From: Cheilinus undulatus
Taxonomy: Eukaryota; Chordata; Actinopteri; Labriformes; Labridae
NCBI RefSeq assembly: GCF_018320785.1
Contig: NC_054867.1
Coordinates: 39,296,355 to 39,360,354 of the forward strand
DNA length: 64,000 bases
Reading direction: 5' to 3'
A model generated the notes under the pieces. That model did no database searches and was not told the origin of the DNA. It was given only the letters and a program-made list of their open reading frames with translations. Position numbers and translations under genes: made by a program. The stretch's first letter is position 1. The number at the start of each line of letters is the position of its first letter. Shown here piece by piece: positions 26,538 through 46,182 of the stretch.

Positions 26538-29500
26538 TTATTGGCCTGGCTCTTCGTTGACCAGGGCTGTGGGCGTCTTAGTGGACTTCTCAACCACCCA
26601 GGGGTGGGACAGGACCCCTTGAATGGGCAGTCTTTGCATGGGATTGTGCTTCAGCAGCCTGGCAACCAAGTCTTTGGCTCCATCACTGATATTAGATTGT
26701 GGCGGGTAAGTGTACTCCACCTAGAAGGAAAAGCCAGAAAGCCACTGGAAAGGTTAACCAAAGTCCAGGCTTAAGATCAAAGAACAGGTAACTATTCCTA
26801 CTAAAGAAAACTAATCAGATTCTGCACTATAACATGAAAAAAATCATGACTTTTGAAGCCTAGTTATCCTTCACTTACCCTCGATATCCTACGGTAGGTC
26901 TCTTCATGAGATTTGGCCTCGAATGGAGGTTTTCCAACCAAAAACTCATAGCAAAGGACGCCCAGACTCCAAAGGTCGACCTTTTCATCATGAGTTTTCC
27001 CCTCAATCATCTCAGGAGGCAGGTAGTCTAGAGTTCCACACAGAGTGGATCTCCTGAATCAAATTAGAGAAATATAGGTAATTTTAAAGAAAATTAGAGA
27101 AATAGATGAAAAGACCTGTTAAACCATCAAGTATGATAGATGTCATGAGTGAAGTACATACATGAAAGCCAGACTAGCACAACGAAAATGCTGCCCAAAA
27201 TCTTATTCTCATCAAAACATACCATAAAATCTGATTTACAAGGTACACCTTTTAATAATTTTTTTTGGTATGTTATGTTTTTATTAACTGAGGAGGACAG
27301 TAGATATAAACAATGATGAAAGGGTGAGATATGATATGCTGAAAGGGAGGCACAGGTCAGACCTGAACCCAGGCCCACATACATGGGGTGTGGCCTAACT
27401 GCTAAGCCATCGGTGCCCCAAAGGCTCATTTATACTCTACATTTGAAACACAGTACAGGAATGAAGCTTTCTGTCTGTACTCTGCGTTCCTTCAGTACAC
27501 ACAATTCTGCATTCTCTAAAAACTTACGGATATGGACTAAACGTTGTGATACCACTGCCAATCATGAGGGAAGTGTTGAGCAATGCAGCAAGCAGTTCAA
27601 GGCAAAGCAGCAAAAACTACTTAGAATCTTTTGAACAATGATCTGAGTCAAAGTCTGAGAAAATATGAGTAGATATTATGTGTGTTTCTATAAACTTCAA
27701 AGATAGACCCTTTCCCCACCAAGAAAGTTGCCAAGTCCTATATACTGATGCAGCCAATATTACAGATTAAAATGCAGAGACTTTTATGACCGTAAGTGTT
27801 CAGCTACACACTGTATGAGACCTAATGTGATAGAAAATATACCCCGTTTGTGTATTGCAAGAAGCTGCTTAATGTTCAGGACTTGCTGAAAGATATCACA
27901 ACACTAACCAGACGGGAGGGGGTCGTGCCTCTTTTTCAACCACTTTTCTCCCATGTTCGATTATAATTCTTTACTTCAAGAAAATGGCGGGCATACTATT
28001 AAGTAAATAAAGCTCCTAGAGCACTAGTTTGGCTATAAAGACCCCTCAGAGGAGGACAAAGCAACTTCTGGGCCAGGAGGCACTCTCACAACAATCAGCT
28101 GACAGCTCAACAGCAGCACTAAGGCTTGTAGATATGCAAACTCCATTTGGCAAAAACAAAATGGTGCTATGAGAGCAATACAGCTGCACAGATAACTGCA
28201 TGTTGTGGACTTTGCTGAACAAAATGGAAATTTTCACGCAGGAAGAGAGTTTAAAATGTTTTTCCATTAAAGAAACTCCAATAAACAGACTGTAAATCAT
28301 ATACTGGGGTAGCTTGCATTTCTAATTTTACAGTAATATTAGTCTGTTTCAGGCTCAATAGATAATACTTTACAAAAAAAGACTGGAAGCGACATGCAAT
28401 TAATCAAGCATATGTGCATACCTGGAGGAAGGTGTGTGAACAGACCAGCCAAAATCTGCAATCTTGAGCTCCCCGTTGACCCCCAGTAACAGATTCTCTG
28501 GTTTGATGTCCCTGTGGATCACCTTCTTGGAGTGGCAATAGGTGAGGGCATCTGCCAGCTCCATGATGTACTAGTCAAGCAAATGAATCATCATCATTAC
28601 TTAACACATCATTCATCAAGATTTATTTAAGAGTATCCTCTTCCATTTGAAATTCACCAAAAACTCAGTAAAAGGATTGTAAACCCCAATATGTTTGTGG
28701 AATTAAAACCCAGCTTTCCATCAAACACTTAATTTTAAAGCAAAGTTATAGTTGCAGAGAATCTAAAGCCAGCAGACTTACTGTTGCACTCCTCTCCTCA
28801 GAAAAATGTCCACAGCGCTGCAGCTCACCGTACAATTCACCTTTGGGTGCAAACTCAAGGATGAGATACACACGAGATGCATCGTGGAAGTAACCGTAGA
28901 GACGCAGGATATTGGGGTGCCTGCGGGTTGCCGATGCAGAAGTGTTCTGAGAAATTTTGTCAAAACTTAACTGACATTTAATGACAATAGAAAAGGCTGG
29001 AAACTATATGAACAATGGCACAGGCTAACACATCAGCTGATGTTTGGTACAACAGTCAAAGTCTGTGCATGAAGTTTTAATAACTGCAAAATGTAACCAA
29101 ATTTGAGATTAGCTAAGAGAGGAGACATGCAAAGAACCAAAGATGACTCAAGCATGATTCTGTTGATTTATAAACTGCCTGGTTCAACAAGTTATCAAGA
29201 AACAAATTTTAGGATCTCCAGGCCTTACTGCTACTTGTCATGTGGCACATGAGCACAGCCAAATGAAGATCAAGAAGCATTCACAATTTCTGCCATACAG
29301 GTGAGATAAACTGGGAGAGTCTGACCTTTACTGGTCAGTGTTCTGCTCCATTTGGTATGCACTAAGAACTATATATACTCAATATTTATCCAAGCAGTCT
29401 GTTTTAGTTTGGCAAGCTTTTTTTCTTATTTTTTTTAAACAATTCAAATAATAAACTTCAGCAACAACTAGTTGCTAAAGTTATCCGACTGGTTAATTGA

Positions 29501-32500
29501 ATCTCTTTTCCTGTCCCTTCAAATCAAAGCAACATCAGCTTTGGACTGGCTATCAAAAGTAAGAAGTCTTTTCTTTGGAATATCAGTAAAGAATCGACAG
29601 TAATAGACATCTACCATTCCTTATAACCTAACAATTTTGATGATCACTTTATCAAATCTTCATTTAGTTGATGAAGATAAAGTCAGGGCTTATATCATCT
29701 ATCAGTTATGCAATTTACTTTACCTGAGATGAGACTGGATTTCTACTTCTCTCCTCAGCTGGTGCTCCACCCCAGCCTTCTCCAACTGCTTCTTGAAGAG
29801 CACCTTCAGGGCCAAGATAAATTTACTCTGTCGCTCTCTAGCCAGATACACATTGCCAAATTTACCCTTTCCTAAGGGGCGGCCAATGTCAAAGTTTTCC
29901 AAGCTCCATCGTTTGCTGTGTGAGCAGAAATGTACATGGTTACGAAATATGGCTACAAAGTCTTAAATTTTAAAGCTTATATTAAAGAAATTATTTAGAA
30001 TCAAACAAACCTTGCTGCAGAAGTTTTTGCAGAATCAATCTTGGCTGGTTTGTCTGTAAAAAAAGATGATAGGCGAGGTTAAGCCACCCACTCCACAAAA
30101 GAACCACTTTTTTCATGTATAACTACATATTATTAAGCTTACCCTGTGGCTTGTCCTCCTTTGCTGGTTCTGATGGTGGTTTTGCCATCTCAGAGTTCAC
30201 CTTAGGAACATCTGTCTTTGGCTGGTTTTGCTGTGGAGCACGTTTAGGCTGAGGTGCAGGATTTCCATTCTGAGTAGCAGGGTTCACATTCTGACTGGTG
30301 GGGTTTGAGGGCTTGGCAGTAGCAGAGACATGAGACGCTGATTTCTGATGGCTCACAGGCCGCTGAACGCGCTGCGGTCCATTTGACACACCTAGGACAC
30401 GCTGATGTGCTATTGGTGTAACTACTGCCACCTGGGATTGTTGGGAGACTGGAATCCGTTTTGGCCCATTACTGATCGTCTGCAATTAAAGGAAAACAAA
30501 CACTTAAAAAACAGTCTTTAATACGGTTTACTGATCATCACTGCAACAAGGATGCTGCATCCTTTTGTTTGTGAATGCTTTAGTTCAACAGCCAAACAAT
30601 TTTCTAACCTCAACTCTTAGCTGTATGTTTGGAGTACTACCTGTATGTGCACATCTCCCACCTCAATGGTATGTCAGATATTTATGAAATAAGCATTCAT
30701 CCATTTCTTAGTCCCCATGATAATTTGTGTGAATTCTGGCCTGGGTGTGACTGCAGTTGCCTTTTGTCAAACCTGCGTTTTCCATAAGTAATAAGATGCC
30801 TGATTATCAGAGCAATTCAAAGATTTTTTTTACATTAAACCTTGTCTGTTACACCTCAAACAGTATGATGTTATTATTTCTCTGCTCTTTACTGTTGAGG
30901 AATGAGAGGGCAATATGAAGAAATGACCTCAAATAATGCAGATAGCAAGTATATTAAGCTAACTTTGATAGCCATGCATCAGTATTTGCATTGTAATAAT
31001 AATGATGATTGTGTTTTTTTAAAGGAGGCCTGAGACAACCTCATACTTTAAAGCAGATGCAGTGCCCATTCAGAGTCTTAATATTCCTCCCTTTAGTTTT
31101 TAGTTTATTATTTCACAAACTAGTCCCTCTTTTAGTATGCATTTTCAATAATCTCCATGATTTGCAGGGTCACCTCTTCATGTCTGTAAATCTGAAATTT
31201 GTTTTGAAGAATCCTTGATGCATTTAGACGGTAAACAGCATTTTAAAACACAGCTATTGAGGATACATATTTACCATTATCTGCTTGTTTGTATGACAAA
31301 GAAGAGAGCAACAAGTACCAGAACTCAGACATTTCAGAAAAATACAACGAATACTTGGAACTTTTAACAACTTACGGTTGGTTGTTTGATTCAAAAAAGG
31401 ATGCAGTATTTGCTAAAAAGAGTTGGTATTCCTTTCAAAACAACTGCTGTTGGTGGTTTGCCACTGGGAGAAACATTTATTTATGCGTCCTCTTTATCAC
31501 AGGAAGCTCCACCCATAATGGTATCTATTGTAGAGGCAACAGGAATATGGTGGACAGTGTGCTGTGCAGAGACATTTTGCATTTCTATTAACTCAAAAAT
31601 AAATACATAAAGAAATAAGATGCGTCTGTCATACTGTGACAGCAATGGTTGTGCCATACTATGAGGGACGTGATTGGCAAATGGGGAGAAATAGAAGTTC
31701 CCCTCAACCACTCACACACAGAAGGAAAAAAAAAACAAAAAACAAAGCTACACCACAGATATACTATTAACAAAATAACATTTGACATTCCTGTTGGTCA
31801 ATGCTATCAGATAAATATTTGCCATCTCTTCCTGCAGTCTGCTCAATGCACCATTGTGTGCTTTTCCTGAATCATTTTTATATTTAAAATCTAATCCTTC
31901 AGCCTTCTTTGATTGACCTCAGAGGTTACATTTTTAAACAAAGGTAGGGCTGTGATAAGTTTTATGATTTTGCTTATTTAAGCCCTATAGAATCACTAAA
32001 ACTGCTGCTGAATACAAATAGCCTATGTGTAGTCCATATTAGGCATGCACAATATTAAGATTTTTGTTGATATTTGATATACCAGTATTTCCAAGTTCAT
32101 TTTAGCTGATACTGATATACCTTTTTATTATTCAAAAAATAAAAACACTGTGTGTGCACAGTGTAAAGAGAGGCTGAGCCAAGCTGAGAGAGGAGCAATT
32201 TCTGTCGTTTTATGCTTAGGGATTCATTTAAAATGTTCAGGGCTCACGAAAGGCCACAATGATTGTATAGCACCCTAAGCAACCACCCATACCTGATGGC
32301 ACACTTGTGCTGATCAGGATTGGAAATTAGCACCTGCCACCAGCTGGTGTTTATGTGCGGTGGAGGGTGGCAGGTGCTCAACCTACCAGCCACAGTGGCA
32401 GGTAAATAAAAGTCATGCAGCAGAGTGAAAAATAACAGAAAACCATGCAATTTAAATCCAGGTCTTTGTGGTTGTGGTTGAGGTTTGGTGACAGTATCAA

Positions 32501-33120
32501 CCTTTGTAGACATAGTTGCAATTAAGACTCTAAAAAGCCTCAAATCTATAACACACAAGAAAAATAATGTCTTTTTCATTTTGAGCCAGTATTAGAGGAT
32601 GGATTTCTATTATAGTTAACATTAATAAGATATCTACACTTTAAGCCTTAATTAAAATGTTATACACCATTACATATACAGCCAGTAAAAAATGTGGCTT
32701 GTTAAAACATGTGATTGGCTGATAATTTTTTACACATTCAGCAGCAGCAGTGGCAGGTAGACAAGGTGGTACCATGAACATATAATGTATGCTGTAAATA
32801 TGCATGCCAATATATTGCCAGTAAATATTTGCAGAAATTATATATTGGCCCTACACATTACATTGGAACTAAAATATTCATATCAGTCTATTCCAATATC
32901 GTGCTGATAATGTGGGACATCCTTTGTCTGTTTGAAGTGGCATTACTGGGTTAGGGCTCAGGTTCTGGACTTCTTATGATGGTAAACGATTGGAAAATTC
33001 AAACATAATCCAGTGTAACATGTTCAACTTAATTCTCAGTGTATTATTGTGCATTACCTTTACTTCAGGCTTCTGAGGTTTTATGTCTTTTGTCATCTTG
33101 AGCCTGGCAGCAGAGTCCAT
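26538..33120 (-). CDS. aurka: Aurora kinase A, mitotic Ser/Thr kinase
   Basis: Aurora A phosphorylates centrosome and spindle substrates and is activated by TPX2. The coding exons are 33058-33120, 30143-30479, 30011-30053, 29724-29915, 28782-28920, 28422-28570, 26879-27053 and 26538-26720. All have GT/AG borders and join to 426 residues, against 403 in human. Residues 1-150 are a low-complexity tail containing QRVLGVSN (47-54), like the Cdh1-binding A-box. The kinase domain has GKGKFGNV (163-170), catalytic Lys185 in [14 protein letters not shown] (Asp279), DFG (Asp297) and activation loop [10 protein letters not shown] with Thr311. All are offset +23 from human K162, D256, D274 and T288. The RRST loop and [20 protein letters not shown] mark it as A, not B. 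It has introns with SINE and MITE insertions. The start is the first ATG after an acceptor. Confidence 0.97.
27240..27421 (-). mobile_element. tRNA-derived SINE in an aurka intron
   Basis: Read on the - strand it begins GGGGCACCGATGGCTTAGCA, containing an A-box-like TGGCTTAGCAGTTAGG. A B-box-like GGTTCAGGTC follows about 35 bases on, and the element ends in an A-rich tail with AATAAAAACATAAC. This is the organisation of a fish tRNA-derived SINE. No clear target duplication is seen, so it is moderately old. It lies between aurka exons at 26879-27053 and 28422-28570. Confidence 0.7.
32040..32925. mobile_element. MITE-like element, copy 2, in aurka intron
   Basis: The left end reads TTAGGCATGCACAATATT. 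The right end is CCAATATCGTGCTGATAATG followed by GGGACATCC, the reverse complement of the family end. The interior has GATACTGATATACC words. It lies in the aurka intron between the first two coding exons. A segment of about 400 bp around 32200-32580 differs from the other copies and may be a second insertion. Confidence 0.45.
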
Positions 33121-33123
33121 ACT
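33121..33123 (-). other. aurka 5' UTR remainder and acceptor before the start codon
   Basis: On the - strand ctttctctcag precedes AGT and the ATG, so the start codon lies three bases into the exon. This requires an upstream noncoding exon. Confidence 0.7.
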
Positions 33124-33560
33124 CTGAGAGAAAGAAGAGTGTGAGTCGTTTCTTCAGTATTAACACTGATCAAAGTGTTGGGTCAAAATATAAGCTTCAG
33201 ATCAAATACACCAGCATAAAAAGTGTATAATAGATTTAGCCGCTATTCAAGATGTCTCATCTGACATTGCGTTAAAATCAACATTGGCGCTTCACTCTAA
33301 AAAAGCTGTGTGACTGATCGTGGATGCTTCTTGGATATCTATAACATTTAATAAAAGAAAAAAAGAAGAAGAAACGTCAGACTTCATGCCCGCCAGCCTT
33401 AGAGGCTCAAACGTTAGCAATCTCTGTCGCGTGGATAACGTTGCCGTGGGTAACGTTTTCAACCAAGAGCGTTAAATTTACAACAAATGTTTGCTCCAGG
33501 GAGACCAAAACAGAGAAAATGCAATATACGAATAAAGTTCTGTAAGAAAATGCAACTTAC

Positions 33561-33700
33561 CTTAAACTGTTGCCGGTATTGCACAAAGGCCGAGCGAAAA
33601 CGTATCCCTAATTCAAACCAATATAAGCCCAGAGTCGCTAACGTTAGCTAGCAGCTACGTCGGCCCGTTGACAAGAGCTGGTGTTCGTGGCTAACTACAT
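33561..33700 (-). other. aurka noncoding exon 1 (inferred)
   Basis: On the - strand the sequence ..GGCAACAGTTTAAG is followed by gtaagttg, a strong donor at 33560/33561, and connects to the acceptor next to the ATG. The 5' limit is not visible in sequence, so the upper coordinate is approximate. Confidence 0.5.
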
Positions 33701-33881
33701 GAATATTCGTTATTACTGATGATACAAGACGAGGCTGTCGAAATATAATTCCTCCAAAAGCCGGTCCAATAATTTAAATGCGTAATAGCGCGTGAATGAG
33801 GATAAAAAGAGACCGCAAAGTAATGTAAATTCACAGCTACAATAGTTTCCTCACATTTCCTCCCTTCACTGCTTGTTTGAT

Positions 33882-33965
33882 TTCAAACGTCCCTCCGTTT
33901 AAAACCTTTAAATATACCGTGGACTCCCATTGGCTCACGGGATGCTCGTGCTAGCCCACCATTGG
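33882..33965 (-). promoter_or_regulatory. aurka cell-cycle promoter: two CCAAT boxes and a CHR-like site
   Basis: Reading toward aurka there are CCAAT boxes in GCAGCCAATGG (ATTGG at 33961-33965) and GAGCCAATGGG (ATTGG at 33929-33933), 32 bp apart. A TTTGAA element, reverse complement at 33882-33887, lies about 42 bp further on. Paired CCAAT boxes about three helical turns apart upstream of a CHR (TTTGAA) are the known signature of NF-Y/DREAM/MMB-controlled G2/M genes, to which AURKA belongs. The transcription start itself is inferred. Confidence 0.55.
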
Positions 33966-33969
33966 CTGC

Positions 33970-35990
33970 GGCGAAACAGTGCAACGGCAAAGATAGTCCT
34001 CCTAAACGGTAGAGGGAAGCATCATGGCTGACAGGAGGAAACTCTTTCCGGTCCCAAGATGGGAGGAAGTGATGGGGGGGCATGTAGGCCTAATGCAAAG
34101 GTATAACCCAGAGAATGGATCATTTCTGGGCAAGGATTTACAGTTTAAGATGTAGTTTATACACTAGGACAAAGCGAAATATTTTTTAAAATTGAGAAGA
34201 AATTCGGTGCTCGGACTTCATCTTGCTTATCGAAAACGTTTTGAATTATGAAGGACAAAATAAACCAAAATTGGACAGATAATCCACATTCATATTCTCT
34301 CTGCCAGAGCGTTAGTAAAGAATATTTGGGTGGGTGACATTTTGGGTTGAAATTTTGATTGTTTTTTAAACTTTGAAATTTAGAAATGGAATTTTTGAGA
34401 AGTGTTGTACGAAAGCAGATTTTTTTCTGACAAATACATGAAATTTCCATTGGATTTTGAATTTATTTAGGAATTTGTAACTTAGGTACCCAAATTTGTC
34501 ATGAGGTGTGACATGAATATTTGTGTGTATTAAACGTTATTCAGTTGGGTTTTCTTATTTGACCCATGCTGTCAGAATTATTTGCCATTACTTTCTTTAG
34601 ATACAAAATTTCATTTTTCCATTTTTTTTGCATGATTGCACAAAATCCTGTCACACTACATGATATCTATTTTTGGATCAAATGTTTCTATTTTTTTTTA
34701 TCACAAATGACACAAAATTTAAAGTTTTTTAAAATATCTGTTGTTTTGATATCCTGCACGAGGGAGATTTTTGCACGATTTTTGTTCGTTTAAATTAAGT
34801 TTGACATTTTTGAAACTTGCCTGGGGCAGTCACACTGAATGAGCTTTTCCATGTTTGGCTGAAAACTGTGCAAAAAGGGGTTTAGTAAATGGAGAATACA
34901 TTAGTATACAGCGGCATGTCATGTACAGTTTTAGAACACTTTTGATAGTTGAATTTTTATTATTTTAAGATGGACACATGGAACCAAAAATAGCCATGTC
35001 ACGTCACCCACCCATTTACATGTAAAGAAGTCTTGTTGAAAACACTCAAGGTTAGACCTGGCTGTGATAGACATGTAACATTTAATAAAATCTTGAACAG
35101 TTGTCCTGCACCTCAGATTGCATGTTTGGTGTTTGTCCACAGAGTGGCAGCATGTTGCTCTTGCATTTTAAACGCTCAGCATTCAGTCATAAATGAACAA
35201 TGCAAAAAGAATGCAGCTGAACTAGTGCACGCCTACTGCAGGGGTTTCAGCTATGGAAGACTAAGCTCTCAGATCCACAAGTAAAAGTCATGATAATACT
35301 CGATAACAATTAAAGTCTGGCATTTCATATATATATATTTTTTAAAAGTACAAATATAAAAGCATCTAGAGGTATGTAGGGTACAAAAGAGAAAGCAGAA
35401 ATCACATAGAAGTTTGAAATGATATAATGCAGATCACCTGAAGTGATAAATGATGCAATGCTATGTAAGCACCACCTCTATTGCATGTGGTAAAGATGGA
35501 CCTAATCTATTTTGTATACAGCAGGATGGCTTAGTAATGAGTAAATGTTTTTGTTAATGAACAATAGAATACATTTTTGTGAAATAATGGTAGAGAACAA
35601 GAAATTCAAATCATAGCAGTGTAAGAAAAGAGAAACATTGAAATAAAATCTAAGAGATTAACACCTTCAAAATGTATTCAAATCCATTACTTTAGTAAGT
35701 TAAGTTACATAAAAACCTGTTAAAATATGAAAACTTTGACAGATGTTGAACTTAACCATTAAATGGAGTGAAACAATCTTCATGCCTTTTGAAAATTGCA
35801 AATTTCACATTCTACTCGTGTGTCAAGCAAGCTACTGTTGCATGTATGAATGTACTTCATGATCAGCCCTGTTGCATTTATAAATTATTTGGAGGAGTAT
35901 AACTGTGTGGTAATGGCATTTTTTCTCATAGCTGTCATATTTCAAGAAAATGATGGAGAAGTCTTTTTGGAAGAGGTTAAAACACAAAAC
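33970..35990. other. Intergenic spacer, aurka 5' side to prelid3b 3' side
   Basis: Very AT-rich DNA with no supported gene. Short frames at 34157-34793 are compositional. Confidence 0.55.
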
Positions 35991-35996
35991 TTTATT
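35991..35996 (-). terminator. Candidate polyadenylation signal, prelid3b
   Basis: The - strand reads GGTAATAAAGTTTTGTGTTTT: AATAAA followed at once by a GT-rich downstream element. It would give a 3' UTR of about 1.45 kb (35.99-37.45 kb), in which I see no other gene. Confidence 0.55.
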
Positions 35997-37449
35997 ACCA
36001 CATTCTGCAGTTAGACATTTTTTTAACATAGGCACAAAATTCACAAAATCATATTTATTAACTAAGCATCTGATATCACATTTCTCAAGGGTTAACCAAA
36101 GCCATAACTTACTACTCCAAAACCAACAGTTTCTCTGAATAAATATTTCGTTTACATGTAAAAAAATAAATTAAAGAAACTAAACTTCCACCATCACCAC
36201 GTTGCTGTCTGTTACATGAAGGAAACCTTGTCAAATGCTTAATGTAACTACGTTTTAAGGTCTCAAACAATGCTATCAAAATTTCAAAACTAAAGGCAGT
36301 CTCGACCAGCGCAGTAGCTTATCTTTGTTTGAATATAATTTCTTAAGTGTAAATATAAGCCTCAGCCTTTCATAGAGAGGACAGGTGAGGAGTTTTTGTT
36401 ATAACTGAGGGACTACAGTGCTGTGTATTTTAACAATACTGTTTAAGCTAAGCAGACGTGATCAGGTATCAAGTGTAAAGCCTGATTTGTGTCAAATTTA
36501 TGCAGCAGCAAATCCCATAGGTCCATGAAGTGTGGAGCCTGACATGCACGTCCTTAAGCTGTAAAAGTTCTAACTGGTCTACACATTGGATTGAATGTAA
36601 CAGCATTTGACAAAGTGTCCTTCAAAAACATAAATACGGCATGTACCTTGATCCCTTCATTTCACTTAAATACCTTAATAGCAACATTTTTATCACGTAA
36701 TAACAAAATACAGTTTACATTCAGGCTGACAAACTATGCCTGTTAGAGTGTCTTGTTATTACTGCGGTCCCACAAGAAAACACTGTTGAGGAGACAGCTC
36801 TCTTACAGTTCTGGTGCTAACCCAAGCTTCTACTGTCATCTGACACCACTCCCATGTGCGCTTTAACACGCAGCACATTTTACCCCTGCCTTTACACCAC
36901 ATTGTTGCTGTTAGAACAGAATCAATGTCATTATGTTCCTCTTGCAACGGCTGGTTTTATAACTTTGTTGTTGTTAGCACAAAGTACATGCTAGAGGAGA
37001 CTTACAGGTGCTCTGATGAAAACATATTTGGCATAGGTGCTTGAAAGAGGCTGGATAAGAAGGGCAAGTGCTTTGGCACTTTGTTATTTTCAGTACACCC
37101 AGTGCTTCTGCTACCTTGTGCCAGTGCTACATGTTTCCAAACACACCATTCCAATGGTGTTTAAACTTGTCCCTGAGCTTGCCACCTACTTATCTTTGCC
37201 TCCCCAAGTCTCTTGATCGCTGCACTCCTGCGAGGCAGCATCCACTGAAAACATTCCACAGAATCCTTTTCTGTTGTAGTCTGCTGTTAAAAATATATCT
37301 AATGTAGATAGTAAAGTTTATGAGATGAATGAAGTTTACCCTCAAATAATACAAAAACTCCGGAGCACCAAAACAGCACCAGATTGTCACAAAGGGATGC
37401 TGGTTTAAATGGCGTGTAGTTTCTCTCTGTTTGAAAAGAGAGGTGGCTG

Positions 37450-44184
<6,735 letters not shown>

Positions 44185-44360
44185 GTTTTACGTTGTTGGT
44201 TGACAGAGTTTGGTGATGAGGAGTGGATAAGCCGGTAGGCAGGCACAGTCACACTGAATGAAATCTATGAACCACGTTCAAAGACACCCGTCAGCCTCCT
44301 CCCACAGACTGAAGCACAGCAGTCACATGAGTAGTATTAGTGACGCACTTCCGCTAGTCA
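44185..44360 (-). promoter_or_regulatory. prelid3b 5' UTR and proximal promoter
   Basis: On the - strand AGCGGAAGTG at 44346-44355 is a good ETS/GABPA (NRF-2) site, followed by GTGCGTCAC (CRE-like). They lie about 165 bp upstream of the start codon. GABPA control is common for nuclear genes of mitochondrial proteins. The transcription start is inferred to lie between the site and the ATG. Confidence 0.45.
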
Positions 44361-45824
44361 GTGTGTATGCCGCATGAGTGCTGCTGATACAGATGATAGC
44401 CGAAAAAAGTCATATTTTATTCATTTATCAACTGAAAAATATAACCCGAAATTGCACTATTTCTCACTTACATGTGTTTCCTGCATTCAAGTCAAATTCA
44501 GCTCCACAACCTTCAGTACAGAGATGTCGTTCATTTAACCTTGGTTGCACAATTCTGCTCAGCGAAGGTTGACAGATTTCTGCAACCTTGGCATAATGAG
44601 AGAAGACTCAAAATGAACGATTATGAACTTAGTTATTTATGCATAGTCATCGATATTGCACTTTACTATTTCTGTCTTGATAATTGTTTATTACAGCTAT
44701 AACAGCTTACCAGATGATATGATTTATATTACATAATCAACCCTGGACGACTTTCAAAAAATGGTCTACCACAGGATGAGGCATGAATATGAGAGGCGTT
44801 CAGACGATTAATGCAACAAGAAAAAAAACCCAAACAGGTGTTCCTTTTACAGGTTTTGGCTAAAGTTCCTATTTCTCTTAATAATACAGGCTCCTTTTGA
44901 GTCCTGAAAGAAAGTTGTGATCCTTAGCCTACGACCTCTGGACTCTGGAATTAATTTAGATAAAAATTACCCTTAAGTCATGATATGCACCAACATGTCA
45001 GGTTCACTGTACAGTTTTGCACAACACAATGCTTCTTACAATTTTGGTTCTTTAGACACAAGACTGAAGTCAGCTTATGAATACCTCTAGCAAGTTCTCT
45101 GGCAATACAGTTGCAATACAAAACTTCATTTATTTAAAACGGTTAAAGTATTTTGAAATTTTGAGGTTCTATAGGTATTAACTAGTTAAACATTATTTGC
45201 AGCTGGTATTGCAATGTACACTTTTGTCACATTAATTCATAACGTCCATATCAGTACCAGTTTTGAATTTTGGCATGTTGCTGTGTCTTACCGTTATACT
45301 AAACTGTGCCAAAATGTAGCAGACTGAAAGCACTTCCTTTGTAGGTGAACTTTTGGATCTACTGCTCTACTGAAGTCTGCCTGTTGAGTAAGAGCATGCC
45401 TCTTGCCCTCATTGTGACCTTTGTAACTCTGAGCACATTGGCCTATTAGGCAACACTTCCTCCGCCACAATAACCTATATGCACATATGTGTGACATGTT
45501 TTATCTTCTCTTTTATCCCAGCTCATGAGTGTCTTTTAACTTCTTTGTCATAGTGCAGCTGAGGCAACACCATGTCGTGTGCTTATCTCGGCAAGGGAGC
45601 AGACACTCTGGCCGAGTAAAGTGTAATCTCTATGTCCCAGATTCTTAAGAACAGGAGGAAACTGTGACAGCCTTCAACTGTGTCACTGTGCTGTCAGAGA
45701 TGTGTCCATCACTGCAGCTAAGTTTAGTTTTAGTCCTGTTTAACTTTAAATGATAAAACTGGATGAGAAGGAAGGTATTATTACTTTTATTATGGTGATC
45801 TTACACAAAACTGGCAATACAATA
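44361..45824. other. Intergenic, no gene recognised
   Basis: Spacer between prelid3b and tubb1. In human the small ATP synthase epsilon gene lies between these two genes. I looked for its MVAYWRQAGLSYIRYSQ-type start and did not find it here. Confidence 0.5.
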
Positions 45825-45830
45825 TTTATT
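45825..45830 (-). terminator. Candidate polyadenylation signal, tubb1
   Basis: AATAAA on the - strand about 350 bp past the stop codon, followed within 30 bases by TTTTGTGT, a plausible GT-rich downstream element. Confidence 0.5.
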
Positions 45831-46182
45831 GTTGAAAAAGAGACAGTTTTACCTTCAAACTTTAATTAATATAGCTGTGAATACTTAAAGCTAGCATAAC
45901 AGAACAGTTTTATATTTACATACATTTCCAAAATCTTCAAATACAAACTATAAAACCTCATGATAATCATATTTTAAACAAACATACAAGCCTTCATACT
46001 GAAAAAGAAACACAAAATACAAAAAGCACTTTTTAAAAAGTCACACTCCCTTTTAACAAGTAGAAGCTATTTAAACAGTTAGACATTGATTAAAATAAAA
46101 AAAGTTCCCTTTCTGTGCCATATTTTTCAGCATCCTATAAACTCCGTGCCAAATCAACACATCACTGTGCCTTTACATCCTA

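Noticed and set aside
33883-34083. 66-codon - strand frame upstream of aurka
   Set aside because: It overlaps the aurka promoter motifs and has no protein similarity. It is also not the CSTF1 gene that lies head-to-head with AURKA in human.
44361-45824. ATP synthase epsilon gene expected between prelid3b and tubb1
   Set aside because: I searched both strands for its characteristic start and saw no match. It may lie elsewhere in this genome.
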